Part shown: in pieces, positions 1 through 11,963 of the stretch
Layout of the letters: each line of letters begins with the position of its first letter
Position numbering within the stretch: the first letter of the stretch is position 1
Assembly: GCA_944474755.1 (NCBI GenBank)
Contig: OX104112.1
Span: forward strand, 22,036,460 to 22,100,459
Direction of reading: 5' to 3'
Source of the DNA: Limnoperna fortunei
Lineage: Eukaryota; Mollusca; Bivalvia; Mytilida; Modiolidae
DNA length: 64,000 nt
Notes under the pieces: model-generated
Databases searched by the model: none
What the model was told of the DNA's origin: nothing
Seen by the model: the letters and a program-made list of their open reading frames with translations, nothing else
Translations under genes and position numbers: made by a program

Positions 1-1504
1 AGATAGTACTTTTTTTATAATTATATATATACCGCTGTCCGATAATCATTTTTGTTAATTATCTATTTTCAGTATTTGACTTCTTAACATCCACTCTATC
101 TTCCCTTGAGATTATGTTTGTAACACGTTTGCATTCCAGCACTATCAATATGAAATCTTGCATATGACGTGGACATTCGTATTTTACTAATAAAGATATT
201 TTCATTGGTCGCTTTAAAGGTGGATTTCTAATAGGGGATCTTTGAGATTAGGATAGCAACGGTGACCGAGTGTGGGATAACTATTAACAAAACAATGTGC
301 ATTTATTAATGAAATAATGAACTGTATTACAGCATAAAAATATAGGGGCGGTGACAATAGCAAAATAGCAAAAAAGGTTTTAGATTTTGTATGATCTACA
401 GGCATATTCAATAGTCATTCTTGATTGAGACACAATTTAGAAACCACTTGGGTTTGTGCAAGGAGGGGGGGGGGGGGGGTAGGAAAAGCACGTTTAAAAA
501 ATAGACAAATTAATAAAACAACATTAGCATAAATGTATCCATAATCACTGGCAAGTACAACAATTCTGTGACAGTGTGAAAAATTTTCAATCGACATCAG
601 CAATAAAAATCTTTTTAAGCACTATATTTTCTGTGCTCGCATTTTTGTATGGTTACAACAGCCTAATTACACGTATTTGTTTCCATAACAACGGGAAATG
701 TGTTTACCTCACGATGGTATGCGGAAGTAAATACACGAGGCATTAGATTGCATGTAAGTTTTCTGAAAATATAAAATATTAAAACTGTAAGCATTATAGT
801 GATAAAAAAAATGTTTGAGAGGAAATTGATAAGATCCCGAAAAACTTTTAAACGATTTTAGCTGTGCGCATGTTACACATTTTGTCAGTGTCATTTAAAT
901 CTGAATATTTCAAACAAAATGTTCGATCATTTTTGATGCGTGACATTGGAAATGTATTGGGAATAATACATTGGCGCTTTTGTAAACCTGTTCAATAAAG
1001 TGTGCATGCTAAAGAAAACAGTAGCCCTAGGGATCAATAACACCAAGGTGAAAACATGACCTTAGTTAATTTATGAATTCATAAAAACTAGTTTGGTTGT
1101 TCATCTGTTAATGCACCAATTGCTTTGACAAAATCATCATATGAAATTCGGGGTTTAAACTTCCCTATAATAGGCACTATTAAACAAATATTTGGTCAGG
1201 TGATATATATATATATGTAATACATTGTTTGCACGGTGACGAGCACACACAGGTAAATACTCATGTTTATTTCAAAGCATTATATCGTTTATATTGTGTT
1301 TAAAATATATCTTACTCTATTGAATGTACAGATTACCTGTCATTATGCTCTTCTGTAATATTTCATACTTTTTCATAATAAACATCACACAAGCAACTTT
1401 CGTTTTTGACCAAACAGAGAAGTATAATGTTCTACAAGTTCAGCTGTCAATTTAGATTTCAAATTTCAAATAAATCAACATCTTAAACAAAACCTTGTTT
1501 TAGG
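1..1504. other. AT-rich non-coding stretch
   Basis: I see no gene here. The short open frames have no recognisable domain and look like chance. The only distinct feature is a long G homopolymer around 465-479, next to which base calls are unreliable. A short TA run lies at about 1203-1216. Confidence 0.6.
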
Positions 1505-1757
1505 TAGGGGCCTCGGTTGCCGAGTGGTTAAGGTAGTTCGTCTACTATTGATCACGTGGGCTATCAACACTGAGATTGCGGTTTCGAGCCTCACTGCGCG
1601 CGGGATGCGTTCGCCTGCAATCTTAATTCACAAGAATTGCCAGTTTTTCTACCGAAGGTCGGGGGTTTTCTCCTGGTACTAGGGCTTCCTCTCCCAATAA
1701 AAACTGGACGCCATGATATAGCTGAAAATTTGCTGAAAGTGGCGTTAAACAATCATT
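1505..1757 (+). mobile_element. tRNA-derived SINE, near full length
   Basis: The head resembles a Leu/Ser-type tRNA: an A-box-like GCCGAGTGGTTAAGG near 1519 and a B-box-like GGTTTCGAGCC near 1580. A body with GATTG/GAATTGCCAGTTTTTC follows, then a conserved 3' end with AAAACTGGACGCCATGATAT, AGCTGAAA and AGTGGCGTTAAAC. The same head, body and tail occur at 3003 (+), 57177 (-) and the window end (-), so this is one dispersed family. SINEs with tRNA heads and conserved cores (for example RUDI/V-SINE types) are known from molluscs, but I cannot confirm family membership here. It is a SINE rather than a tRNA gene because no cloverleaf closes and the unit runs on for about 250 bp. Confidence 0.85.
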
Positions 1758-2220
1758 TTCAGCCTTTGTGCGTTATATCCCTGAACAAACGCAATTCTTT
1801 TTAGAAAACCAGTCTCAGAAGCTGATCCAGAGGAGTGTACGCGGCCCTAATTCCCCTTACAAAACAACATCGGAGTACATGCGTCTATATATCCCTGTAA
1901 TTCAAAGAAGTGTGTCAAAATCCCGTCCACCCGGCCCCCTTTTTATGACAAATGCAGCCACCCTAACGAAAAATCATTGATTAGCCACTGAGTCTAAAAT
2001 GCATCGCTGCAACATACTGCCCTCATAAATATGATACAATCGTTCCTTGGTAATTTATCTTGATCATATTTCAGGGGGCAATATTTTTCACTGATGCCTG
2101 TCAGACAGGTTTCCTCAAGTGCATACACACTACAAATTCATGTATTGACATTTCATGCATAAAAAATAAAAAAAATGTTCTGACCGCAAATACATGTGGT
2201 CTTGGAAATTTAAATCCGAA
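1758..2220. other. Non-coding spacer
   Basis: No gene is recognised. The 70-residue open frame around 1768-1980 has no domain and starts at the SINE edge. Nothing else stands out. Confidence 0.5.
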
Positions 2221-2543
2221 ACATGACCTAGGACATCGTCGGAAACCCACGTCAAGTAGCGTTCCTGCTTTGCTGCCAATTACCGATCGTGGGCACACTT
2301 GTAGACGTTTCCTCGTTATATATTTAAATGTCATAATTTCATTGGTTTCTTGTATTTTCAGCGATGCGTTTACAACTAATCAAAATATTTTTATCCAATA
2401 AACGTCGTCATAATTCGGTGGCTCATTTACTTTAATGAATATTCATGAAAGCAGAAAATATCTACAAAAGTTTCCATGGTCGGTAAGTGGTAGCAAAGCG
2501 AGAACGCGACCGGACGTGGGTTTCCGACAATGGACCTAGGATG
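2221..2543. mobile_element. Foldback (MITE-like) element
   Basis: About 60 bases at 2221-2280 recur in inverted orientation at 2481-2543. Both arms hold the core TCGGAAACCCACGTC, a CCTAGG and a GCTTTGCT block, with some mismatches. The roughly 200 bp between the arms has no coding sequence. This is the form of a non-autonomous foldback transposon. I could not define a target-site duplication. Confidence 0.65.
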
Positions 2544-2749
2544 ATTTATTATATACTTAATAAAATAAATAAATTTTTTTGCTGTATGCTAAAACGAATA
2601 AAAGGTTCAAAACTTGTTATTGTTCTCAGTTTGTAAGCGGGCTGCAGATATAACAAGAGAAGATATGGTTGAACCATATCGGGGAAACTCAATTAAAGTA
2701 AATGGAGGATTAAAACAGGAACCCATTTTGTATTGTAATATGAGAGATT

Positions 2750-2830
2750 ATTAAAATACAAATACAAATACAAATATAAATAATTTTATTGGCTCAAACT
2801 CATCTACAATAAATAGTGTAATGGAAAATA
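2750..2830 (-). mobile_element. Probable LINE 3'-end fragment with AAATAC tail
   Basis: Read on the minus strand, GAGCCAATAAAATTATTT is followed by repeats of TTTGTA. The intact LINE later in this window has the same layout at its 3' end: GGCTAATAAAC followed by (ATTCT)n. I infer a short 3' tail of a related non-LTR element. No coding sequence remains. Confidence 0.4.
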
Positions 2831-3002
2831 ATATATAACATCACATGTAATGTAACGTAAATTACCGTTACATACATTAACATTACGTACATTATATGTT
2901 ACGTACAATAAAGGCACTGCATTTTAAATTATTTTGCCTTTAGGTGATAAATATAAGTAATATATTAATGATGTTCTGAAGTGCTTTTCAATGTATTTTA
3001 GG

Positions 3003-3272
3003 GGGGCCTCGGTGGCCGAGTGGTCAAGGTAGTTCGTCTACTATTGATCACATGGTCTGTCAACACTGAGATTGCGGGTTCGATTCTCAATGCAGGCAGG
3101 GTGTACTCGACTCCAATCTTAATTGACAAGGATTGCCAGTTTTCCTACCGCAGGTCGGGGTTTTCTCCGGGTACTCCGGCTTTCTCCCCCAATAAAAACT
3201 GGACGCCATGATATAGCTGAAAAATTGCTGAAAGTGGCGTTAAACACCATCAAACAAACAAACAAACAATGT
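3003..3272 (+). mobile_element. tRNA-derived SINE, best preserved copy
   Basis: Same family as the copy at 1505. The head has GGCCGAGTGGTCAAGG and GGGTTCGATTC (A and B box-like), the body has GGATTGCCAGTTTTCC, and the tail has GGACGCCATGATATAGC followed by GTGGCGTTAAAC. It ends in a short (CAAA)n run at about 3252-3270, the usual simple-repeat tail. This is the best copy for building a consensus. The open frames across it are passive. Confidence 0.88.
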
Positions 3273-4007
3273 ATTTTAGCAGTTATGACACATTATTTAA
3301 ATGTCTTTAAGTGTTTTAGCGCTCACAAACGGTGTTACGGACCTTAATTTCTTAAACGTGACGCAATAAATTTCGCCGTTTTATTCGTTGCTGACAACAA
3401 TTTAAATGAAACATAGATAAGCATTTGTTATGATGATAATTGGATTCAACTTGATCTAAAACCAATAAAAGAACGTCAATAAACGTGTATTGGTCATGCT
3501 TTATAGAGAAAATAGATTGATTGTTTGATAAAGGTCATCAACAGTTTATATTGTTGAAAATAATTGTAGAAGTTAATAATCTCATCAATTGTTTTGCAAA
3601 ATAAGACTCTTCTTCTAATTGTTTTTTTTAATTTTAATTCTGAAAATTTTATAAAGTTCTTAGCAATCGGTTTATGCACATGAATGCTAGTTTGACGTTT
3701 AAAATACATTTAATTGCAAATCTTTTGAAACAATTGTAATTACAGTAAAATTAAATCAATAAAAATTGTAACTTGTCGTTATGTTTTCTTTGATTTTCCG
3801 AGGACGCGATAACTGCCGATCTTACATTCACATTTTCCCCCACAGAACCACTTGACTATGGCCAATGTATTTTTATTGGTAAACAATATATATATGTTCT
3901 TCGAAAACGTTGCTTTTTTTATTACAGTACTCTTCTCAAAGTTGAGATATTATAATCAAGATGATTATTTCTTGCCTTTCACCATCGTCTATATTTGCAT
4001 CCCTTTC
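3273..4007. other. AT-rich non-coding stretch
   Basis: No gene, repeat copy or regulatory feature that I can support. Confidence 0.5.
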
Positions 4008-4232
4008 AGGGGCGTAGCTGCCTATACGCGAGTACGCGGCTGAATCCACATTATTTTAAGAACAAAATTGCAATCTATCCCTGTAATCAATAAACTGTCC
4101 ATTTCAGTTCTAAATAAACCACTTTAGAATTCTCCAAATTGCACCATTGTTTTCAAAAATATTCCGGGGTGCATACCCGGACCCCACTAGTTCTTTGTGA
4201 ATCCACATTGTAACTAGTCTAGCTACGCCCCC
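4008..4232. mobile_element. Foldback element with GGGGCGTAGCT termini
   Basis: The left end AGGGGCGTAGCT (4008-4019) is mirrored by AGCTACGCCCCC (4221-4232). TGAATCCACA occurs in both halves, but as a direct rather than inverted copy. The flanks CCTTTCA and CCTTTACA look like a slightly mutated target-site duplication. At ~225 bp with no ORF this fits a MITE. The superfamily is uncertain; an 8-bp duplication would suggest hAT. Confidence 0.65.
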
Positions 4233-5803
4233 GCCTTTACAGCATATGATAAAATTTTAAATAAAACAAATTGAAAAAAAAACTATTAAACCAAATACAT
4301 ATAAATCGAACATCTCTGGATATGGGTTTAACGCATACCTTTTCTTGTTATATAATTAAATTCAGATGAGAGCAGATTTAATGTGCATTTATGATAATAG
4401 TACGAAATGTTTATTTGTTCAACACATTTACAACACGTGATTTACAATAAATGGTTATGACACATAATCACGTGCACATAATGTAATGAATACAACACTA
4501 GCCAGCTTGATCGAGTACGAATATATGAACAGAATTATATTTTTATTCAAATGCAAAGAACAAAATAATTACATTTCGCACTACAAAACATACTGTTTTT
4601 CACCTGAAAAATAGTCAAAACAATATTACAGATAGAAAGTACTTACTTCGGTAAATGCAAACATCGAACTAATTATCGCGCAATAGCTCAGTAAACCGTA
4701 CCTGAAATTAGTTATAACGCCACGTGTGATACAATGCAATGATTTGAGTTATGAAAATATTATTAACAGTTTCCTAAAGTTATTACACGCTTTTCCGTAA
4801 ATGTTATGATTTGATTTGGTAACATCAAACAACGGCACAGACAGTCATGATTAAGTCACATGACTTTCCGTGAGCAATCGGAAATTACCGGAATTGTTTA
4901 CAAATATGGACTTTAACGTTGAAGCAGACGATAATCTGATCAGAATGACATTACTTTAGATATATTGAGTATATGAAAAAAAAAGATATATCAAAGTCTT
5001 TTATTTTCTTCAACTGAAGCATGTGATAAAAAGACCATTACATAACATTTTTGATATCTTATGCATTATACGGCCTCAGTTGATATCAGTCTTCGGGTCT
5101 TCTGCTCTGGGATTAATATCAAAGCTAGGGCTTATAATAAATATGATATCAAACTTGTCACGTAATACTTATATTTATGCTGCAATTAACTTATTAATTG
5201 CTTTAATTGGATAAAAACACTTAAATTTATAAATCGATATTTCCTCTGAGCGAACTATTTTTGGTTGTTTATTCGTAAAAAATGAAAAATTAGAAGTCAA
5301 AAGTATCGTTGATAGCTAGAAGTAGTATATGATTGTTTTTTTGTCCGGACATTGCATTAACTAGTTAAAAAAACATGATCTAGAAAAAGCTTTATTAATA
5401 ACTTTTATAAAAATATTTTTTATTCGGAAAGAAATTTATAGTTTTTACCGTTTAAAAACATTAGTTAGTTTCTGGATAACTTATGATGAGGTTCCGCCTT
5501 CGTGTTTTGGTTCCGTTTATTCATGGTAAAGTGAACAAAAGATAATGCAGTCAGAGAAACTGATTCGTCGTTGCAAAAATATTGATCGATGCAATAATGT
5601 TGAAGAATAAATGTCTGGGTGGCAGTTACAATTAGACGTGTGAACGCGTCTCACGAAAAAGATGTCAGAATATATGTTTTTGCGTTAGACTCATTAGCTC
5701 AACTCAGTTGCAACACATTTTTAGTTTTGTTTTCCAGCCAATTTCGTTACAATTGATATGGTTCGAATTCATGTGATCCAAGTTAACAAAAAAGTGCATT
5801 TTA
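4233..5803. other. AT-rich non-coding stretch
   Basis: No recognisable gene or repeat copy. A 63-residue open frame at about 5023-5214 is AT-rich and hydrophobic and has no family resemblance. Confidence 0.5.
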
Positions 5804-6963
5804 TCGAATTCCCTATATCTCGCCTGCCATTACAGTTATATCCAGGGAAAGGTGAGGCATAGATCATGTATTCATAGAATGAGCTATCAAATTCCCTATA
5901 TCTCGCCTGCCATTAAAGTTATATCCAGGGTAAGGTAAGGCATAGATCATGTATTCATAGAATGAGCTATCGAATTCCCTATATCTCGCCTGCCATTACA
6001 GATATATCCAGAGTAAGGTGAGGCACAGATCATGTATTCTTATAATGAGCTATCGAATTCCCTATATCTCGCCTGCCATTACAGATATATCCAGGGTAAG
6101 GTAAGGCATAGATCATGTATTCATAGAATGAGCTATCGAATTCCCTATATCTCGCCTGCCATTACAGTTATATCCAGGGTAAGGTAAGGCATAGATCATG
6201 TATTCATAGAATGAGCTATCGAATTCCCTATATCTCGCCTGCCATTACAGATATATCCAGAGTAAGGTGAGGCACAGATCATGTATTCATAGAATGAGCT
6301 ATCGAATTCCCTATATCTCGCCTGCCATTACAGTTATATCCAGGGTAAGGTGAGGCATAGATCATGTATTCATAGAATGAGCTATCGAATTCCCTATAAC
6401 TCGCCTGCCATTACAGTTATATCCAGGGTAAGGTGAGGCATAGATCATGTATTCATAGAATGAGCTATCGAATTCCCTATATCTCGCCTGCCATTACAGT
6501 TATATCCAGGGTAAGGTGAGGCATAGATCATGTATTCATAGAATGAGCTATCGAATTCCCTATAACTCGCCTGCAATTACAGTTATATCCAGGGTAAGGT
6601 GAGGCATAGATCATGTATTCATAGAATGAGCTATCGAATTCCCTATATCTCGCCTGCCATTACAGTTATATCCAGGGAAAGGTGAGGCATAGATCATGTA
6701 TTCATAGAATGAGCTATCGAATTCCCTATATCTCGCCTGCCATTACAGTTATATCCAGGGAAAGGTGAGGCATAGATCATGTATTCATAGAATGAGCTAT
6801 CGAATTCCCTATATCTCGCCTGCCATTACAGTTATATCCAGGGTAAGGTGATGCATAGATCATGTATTCATAGAATGAGCTATCGAATTCCCTAAATCTC
6901 GCCTTCCATTACAGTTATATCCAGGGAAAGGTGAGGCATAGATCATGTATTCATAGAATGAGC
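5804..6963. repeat. 83-bp satellite array, 14 copies
   Basis: A unit beginning TCGAATTCCCTATATCTCGC repeats every 83 bp, with starts at 5804, 5887, 5970, 6053, 6136 and so on to 6883. Copies differ at only a few positions, for example AGGGAAAGG versus AGGGTAAGG and ATATCTCGCC versus ATAACTCGCC. Nearly every unit keeps an EcoRI site (GAATTC); the second copy reads AAATTC. The array has no usable ORF. The low divergence suggests recent expansion or homogenisation. Confidence 0.95.
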
Positions 6964-7043
6964 AGCTACGTCATCAACAGTTGTTAAGTTTTGTATTTGA
7001 GTCAGTGTCAGTATAAAAACTCAATGACATTTAAGTATCCCGT

Positions 7044-7172
7044 GGGTTGGCTTGTATGAGCGAATGGTTATGATAGTCATCTACTATTGATCACTGTCAA
7101 TATTGAGAATGCAGGTTCGATCGAGGGTAACAGCGGGCAATGGGGTTCGACTGCAACCTTAAATACGGAATA
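7044..7172 (+). mobile_element. Degraded SINE fragment
   Basis: The order GAGCGAATGGTTATGATAG, CTACTATTGATCACTGTCAA, GCAGGTTCGA and TTCGACTGCAACCTTAA matches the head and first half of the SINE at 3003, with many substitutions. The 3' half is missing. Confidence 0.65.
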
Positions 7173-7405
7173 CACAACATAAAAGCGCTGAAATAGTTTA
7201 ACAGTGATATTTAATATTAATAATGTTACTGCGTTCATAATTATTAAACATATCGAAATTTGGATGAATGTTTAAATATATTATATTTTGAAGTAATATA
7301 CCTTATAGACACAAATTTCATTCTAAGATTTAGTGTTCCAATAACTCTACTTATTTTGTTTCGTTTAGAAGTTATATAATATATTTCATTGACTAAATAT
7401 TTTTC

Positions 7406-7413
7406 AGGTAATA
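7406..7413 (+). promoter_or_regulatory. Probable 3' splice site before the TRIM-like ORF
   Basis: A T-rich tract ending TTTTTCAG lies just before GTAATA and the ATG at 7414. The other two TRIM-like genes in this window also have a T-rich tract plus CAG 8-10 bases before their ATG. I infer that an intron in the 5' untranslated region ends here and that the coding part is one exon. Confidence 0.5.
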
Positions 7414-9040
7414 ATGGTATCGTCCAATCAGAGTTGTGATCCATGCTTACGCAAGAAACAGTCACCTACAGTGGCCGTAAAATATTGTCAGGGCTGTCTG
7501 AATGTCCATAGTTTATTCAAAGCTTTTGCATCTCATCATTTAATCGATTTTGAATCGTTACCCAAGGAAACATTGTCTGTTAAAAATTCCTGTACAAAAC
7601 ACGAAGAAATGATTCTCGATTTTTTCTGTGTGGAACATGATTGTCTAAGTTGTCGTTCTTGCATGGCAGAAACACACCGGATTTGTCCAAAAATCGTTCC
7701 CGTGGACGTTGCTTCAAAAGCAGTACGAAGATCACCCATGATGGATGATGTAGTTGGTACCGTATCAAGCATACGTGAAACTCTGGAACAACTTATTTGT
7801 AACCGCAATGAGAATTTGAAGAGTCTGAATGATGAAGAAGCGGATGTGCTGCGAAATGTGTCGCGTATAAAATCGAAAATTGTAGAACGTCTTGATGATT
7901 TCGAGAAGAAAGTCATATCTGAGGTCAACTCTACAAAGACAAAATGCGAGACTCAAATTAAATCTGATAAGGACACATTATCCGAAATGAGGGAGTCTTT
8001 GGACGAGGTCGCCAGTAAATTGGATCTTGTATCAAAACATGGATCAAAGAATCAGCTATTTATTTTATTAAATTCGTACAAATGGAAAGTTTCAGAATAC
8101 AATATTGCAATACAGAAAATGATAACATCAATGTTTACCTCTAAAATTTCGTTTAAAGAATCATCACAGCAACAACTCCAGATCGAATCCTTGGGGTCAG
8201 TACACATTGAGTCTACACCGTGTCCGATCAAGTATAAATCATCCAAATCAAATCAAGCTCAGGTTTTACCGACAACAATTCAGATGCCAACAAAGTTCGA
8301 CTTTGACATGAAGTTTGATATTAAATCTACCGTTGATGTCTATATAACCAGTATTGCTGTGACAGACGACAACCGTCTACTACTCTGTAACTGTGAGAGT
8401 ACCAAGTTACTGGTATACAGTGACCGTGGTGAGTACCTACAGGATTGTACGTTATCTGGTAACCCATGGGGTATTGCTATTATACCAGGTGAAGATAAAG
8501 CTGTGCTATCCCTGCCTATCATACAGTCAATACAGTTTGTTGACATTAAATCAAGTCCGATGGTACACATTCTGTACGTGGTGGGTGTTACGGTATAGCT
8601 GTTGTCGGTGATAAGATCTGTGTTGGTGGTATTGGTGCCTCAGTAAACAAGGGAAGACAATAACTACAATAACTGTACCTGGTGGTGGTGAGATTAACTA
8701 CCTACATCCGGGTCCGCAGGATAGTGTCTACTATACTGACTGGAACAATAACAGAGTAGGCTGTGTCAGACTCAGTGGAGAAGTACGTTTTACATGTAAA
8801 CCTAAAAACTTCAAAGGACCTAGTGCTGTGACTACTGACAGGGGAGGTAACCTGTACGTTGCTTGTGGGAACTCAAATAACATACATCGACTTTCGTCAG
8901 ACGGGAACGTCATTGACATCATATTGGACCGTGAAAATAAAATTAGAAAACCTCGGGGTCTTTCATTTAGTAGAAATTATCGCAATTTGTTTGTGACAGA
9001 CGATGATGGAAAGTCGGTTTTCGTGTTTTCTTGTTCATAA
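7414..9040 (+). pseudogene. TRIM-like B-box / coiled-coil / NHL-type protein, two frameshifts
   Basis: Intact frame for 394 residues (7414-8598). An atypical first B-box lies at about residues 8-42 (C8, C11, C25, C28, H41/H42) and lacks the middle Cys pair of its paralogues. A canonical B-box 2 follows at 60-91 (C60, H63, C72, H75, C80, C83, H88, C91). A coiled coil spans about 105-230, and beta-propeller (NHL-like) repeats begin near 295. Near 8577 the homologous reading moves to another frame (GGCYGIAVVGDKICVGG), and near 8640 to a third, which holds the end of the propeller (YYTDWNNNRVGCV to FVFSCS, stop 9038-9040). Each step equals one missing base. Family members act as ubiquitin-ligase scaffolds or innate-immune adaptors in the cytoplasm. 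No RING is visible, so ligase activity is not implied. It is a recent pseudogene or a good gene with assembly errors. Confidence 0.8.
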
Positions 9041-9944
9041 TACGTGACTAGTAGTGATTAGTTGTAATGTATCTGCATGTTTTTTTCCTATGACATTTTT
9101 TTATTTCGGATATAATTTAGGTAATAGATTATACGTTTGTGAAAGTGACGACACGATGATATATCTGCATTAAAGAAAACGATATATACAGACCAGACAA
9201 CCATTTGTGTTGGGATTATCAACAACAAAAAAAAAGAAATAAAAATTAAACATTTATACATGTATTTTGTTTACAAATTTATTTTATTTAATTATTGCAT
9301 ATAGTCGAATTCAATTGCTATGAACTTTGTTTATAATTAAAATGAAGAAAAATACATGATTTTCATCTGTGATGCGTAATTGAACAAAGCCATTACCAGA
9401 TTTGGAACACCGCCCCCGATAATTGAACTAAATATGTTGCAGTTTATTAAAAAAATATATATATATCGATAGAAAACAAATTTTGCCCAGTGCCTCAACG
9501 GGCGCGGACGGCTAATGGTCTAGGAGCTGGCGAAAACAAGTAGAAGGAAGTCGAACTAGATAGCTCCTAGCTAGCAGTCACGGCTATCGCCGCGATAGCT
9601 TCTTGTCACCAAAGCATAACAACCCAATAGCTGTTCGGTAAATTGGACAACATTCATCAATCTTTTAGTTGTACATATAGTTTATTTTTAATTGAAGCAG
9701 GAAGCGGTCTTCATTTTATTTAGACAACACTATTGATGAATGATTAGTTTTTTAATAGTCGGCTATTAAAATGTTTCCACTTTTTGTTCGGCGCGGACGT
9801 CTCGTTGAGAATTCTCGTCATGGTGGTAATTTTCAAGATTTATGTATCTTGACTCTAACTGAAAGATATTCATAATTGTTTATTTTTAATATTGTTTACC
9901 AAATGTGGGTACAACACTATTACTGGTAGAATCAATTTGGTTCG
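9041..9944. other. Non-coding, downstream of the TRIM-like gene
   Basis: Possible poly(A) signal AATAAAAA at about 9238-9245. A small palindrome, GCTATCGCCGCGATAGC, lies at about 9583-9599. No gene is seen. Confidence 0.45.
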
Positions 9945-10100
9945 TTGTTTCTACAGCGGTCCGAGAAACCGGCAACACCAGAACCAACAATCAAAAATAT
10001 AGCAACTATATCAACGGTCCTGACTTGGTACAGGCATTTCTAAAGAAATGATGTGTTAAAACAGGTTTTATGGCATGTCAAACCTCCCGCTTAAATACAC
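9945..10100 (-). repeat. Dispersed repeat, inverted copy of the segment at 23160
   Basis: In reverse complement this shares GCGGGAGGTTTGACATGCCA, GTTGGTTCTGGTGTTGCCGG and TCTCGGACCG with 23160-23320, where the segment lies just downstream of the Penelope-like RT remnant. It is probably a detached 3' portion of that element. No ORF remains. Confidence 0.6.
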
Positions 10101-10249
10101 AAATCTTTGATATTTGATCAAACTTTATCGGTCGTACTTATTACAATGTTTGTCAACACTGTATATTTTATAGTAGTCGAGTAATTCTTTTCAAGTTACA
10201 GAAAATACCAATAGTTTTGTATTACTTGCAAAATAAAGTACCTAGAAAT

Positions 10250-10345
10250 TCATGATGGGTACTCCGGTTTTCGACCGTTCCCCAGTGCAGATCCCTCCCC
10301 CTTCTATAAAAATACCATGATACCATGATATTAGCAGGAAAATTT
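10250..10345 (+). mobile_element. Degraded SINE 3' fragment
   Basis: GGGTACTCCGGTTTTC, a C-rich run, then ATAAAAATACCATGATACCA follow the order of the 3' third of the SINE at 3003. Divergence is high. Confidence 0.4.
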
Positions 10346-11309
10346 ATTAAGATTTCGTTATTCCGATTCATGGGAGCAAGCAAAAATAGAAATTAAATAA
10401 GTATGAACCTGCAGTTACCCAGTCGTTCTTATTTTTGTTAAAGAAAGCAATAGCTATAAAGATCAAAGATTTTACTGTTGTAATAATCCGATTGATTTTC
10501 GTGAACTGTTTCTATAATTTTTACTTAAAACTTATAAAAAGCTTGACCGTGCGGAAACAAATATTTCAGTTTAAATCACAAGTGAATTTTTAGTTTTTAT
10601 CTGTAGATTAGTTTAAAATAATTACGTCATTAACAAAACAACTTTTGATTGGGCACATTTCACAACTGTAGCGAAAAAAAATATCTGTATTAAATATTTA
10701 TTGCCAGTTGTTTAACAATTAAAGTATATCAGTTTGAGATGTTTATTAAAAATCCATGGCCAAAAAAAGAATGAGTAAACAAATGCCATCAAATTGGGTT
10801 TTTTGAGAATTTGTATTTAATTCAAAAATTAACTGCTTTTAAAAATAAGAGTAACAAAACCTTACAACTGCTCGAGCTTTACATTTTATTATATAACTAT
10901 CTCGGTTGGAGAAATCCGTTTATCCACTCGTACCAATAACAGATACTATATTTAACATGTTTTAATACACAAGAAGAAATCTAATACAAACCACGTGTAA
11001 TTATTAGTTGTTCACGCATTAGAAAAAAAGTCGATAGTTGAATTAACGTGCTTAACGTCATGTGATCAGTATTTCAGCAAATCTATAACGAAAGCAAGTG
11101 ACATGTATCAGATAATGCCAGAATTGGAGTAAAGGGAATGGGCCACTCTTTAGGTAATTTCGATAGACAACGCAAATGTATAGAAGTGAGTAGAGATGTA
11201 GGATTCGGGCATTATTTAGCTATTACCATGACCATACGCGTTTTTAAAAACTACAAACTGAGTCTTGAACTTGTTAGGAACGTGTCATTTTCCTCGCATG
11301 ACAACAACT
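10346..11309. other. AT-rich non-coding stretch
   Basis: Nothing recognisable on either strand. Confidence 0.45.
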
Positions 11310-11386
11310 ATAGTCCGCAATAGAAAATGGACGCCATGATTTAACTGAAATTGACGTTCAACAACATTCAAACAAACAAACACATG
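11310..11386 (+). mobile_element. SINE 3'-end fragment
   Basis: CAATAGAAAATGGACGCCAT, TGATTTAACTGAAATTGACG and a (CAAA)n tail match the last part of the SINE. The head is absent. Confidence 0.6.
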
Positions 11387-11913
11387 TCTATAAGCTACTT
11401 CACATGTTATAAGCTGGTATCCTACAATCGAGAGGGCATCCGCTGCTAGCCTTTCTCCCCCCATCAAACTTTCTACCTGTGCACGCTCTGAGCAGCTCGT
11501 GGATCAGACCGTCTGAAGTCACCCAGTTAGAACATTTTTTGGTAGTATTTGTATTTTTGTTAAAGAAAAAGTTCAGAAGTAACTATATCTATTTGGTGAG
11601 AAGAAACTGAAAGGATTTTAGTGGTCGATCGACCCACAAAGCTGAGCAATTCGTCTTCAGGTGGTAAATATAGTAGGCTCGCTCGTTTGGGTCACTTCAG
11701 GTCATAATATGGAAAGACAATAGCGGATGAGGGGTATAGAGTGTGATAACGATTATAACGATCACTTGGTAGATTAAAAAGCAGTAGGCGCATTTTAACC
11801 GCTACGAATATTTATCCGTTCCTACCGAAAACGTTTAGGCGCAACAGTCTTATAGGTTTTTTCCAGTTGTTTGTAAACTTATTTTCGTCTGTTTAATATA
11901 GCTGAAATTATAC
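11387..11913. other. Non-coding spacer
   Basis: No gene seen. TATAGCTGAAA just before the microsatellite at 11914 may be a remnant of a SINE 3' end. Confidence 0.4.
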
Positions 11914-11946
<33 letters not shown>

Positions 11947-11963
11947 CCAATCAATCAATCAAT
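11914..11963. repeat. (AATC)n microsatellite
   Basis: About a dozen AATC repeats with one CAACC interruption, followed by GACCGATGACATTTTGCA. A similar 3' flank follows the second AATC tract at 12642. Confidence 0.9.

Noticed and set aside
1507..1590. tRNA gene (also at 3003, 25340 and 57350 on -)
   Set aside because: A and B box-like text is present but no cloverleaf closes, and each is followed by the same SINE body and tail.
5804..6963. CRISPR array or rDNA spacer promoter repeats
   Set aside because: Units are contiguous without spacers, and no rRNA sequence is nearby.
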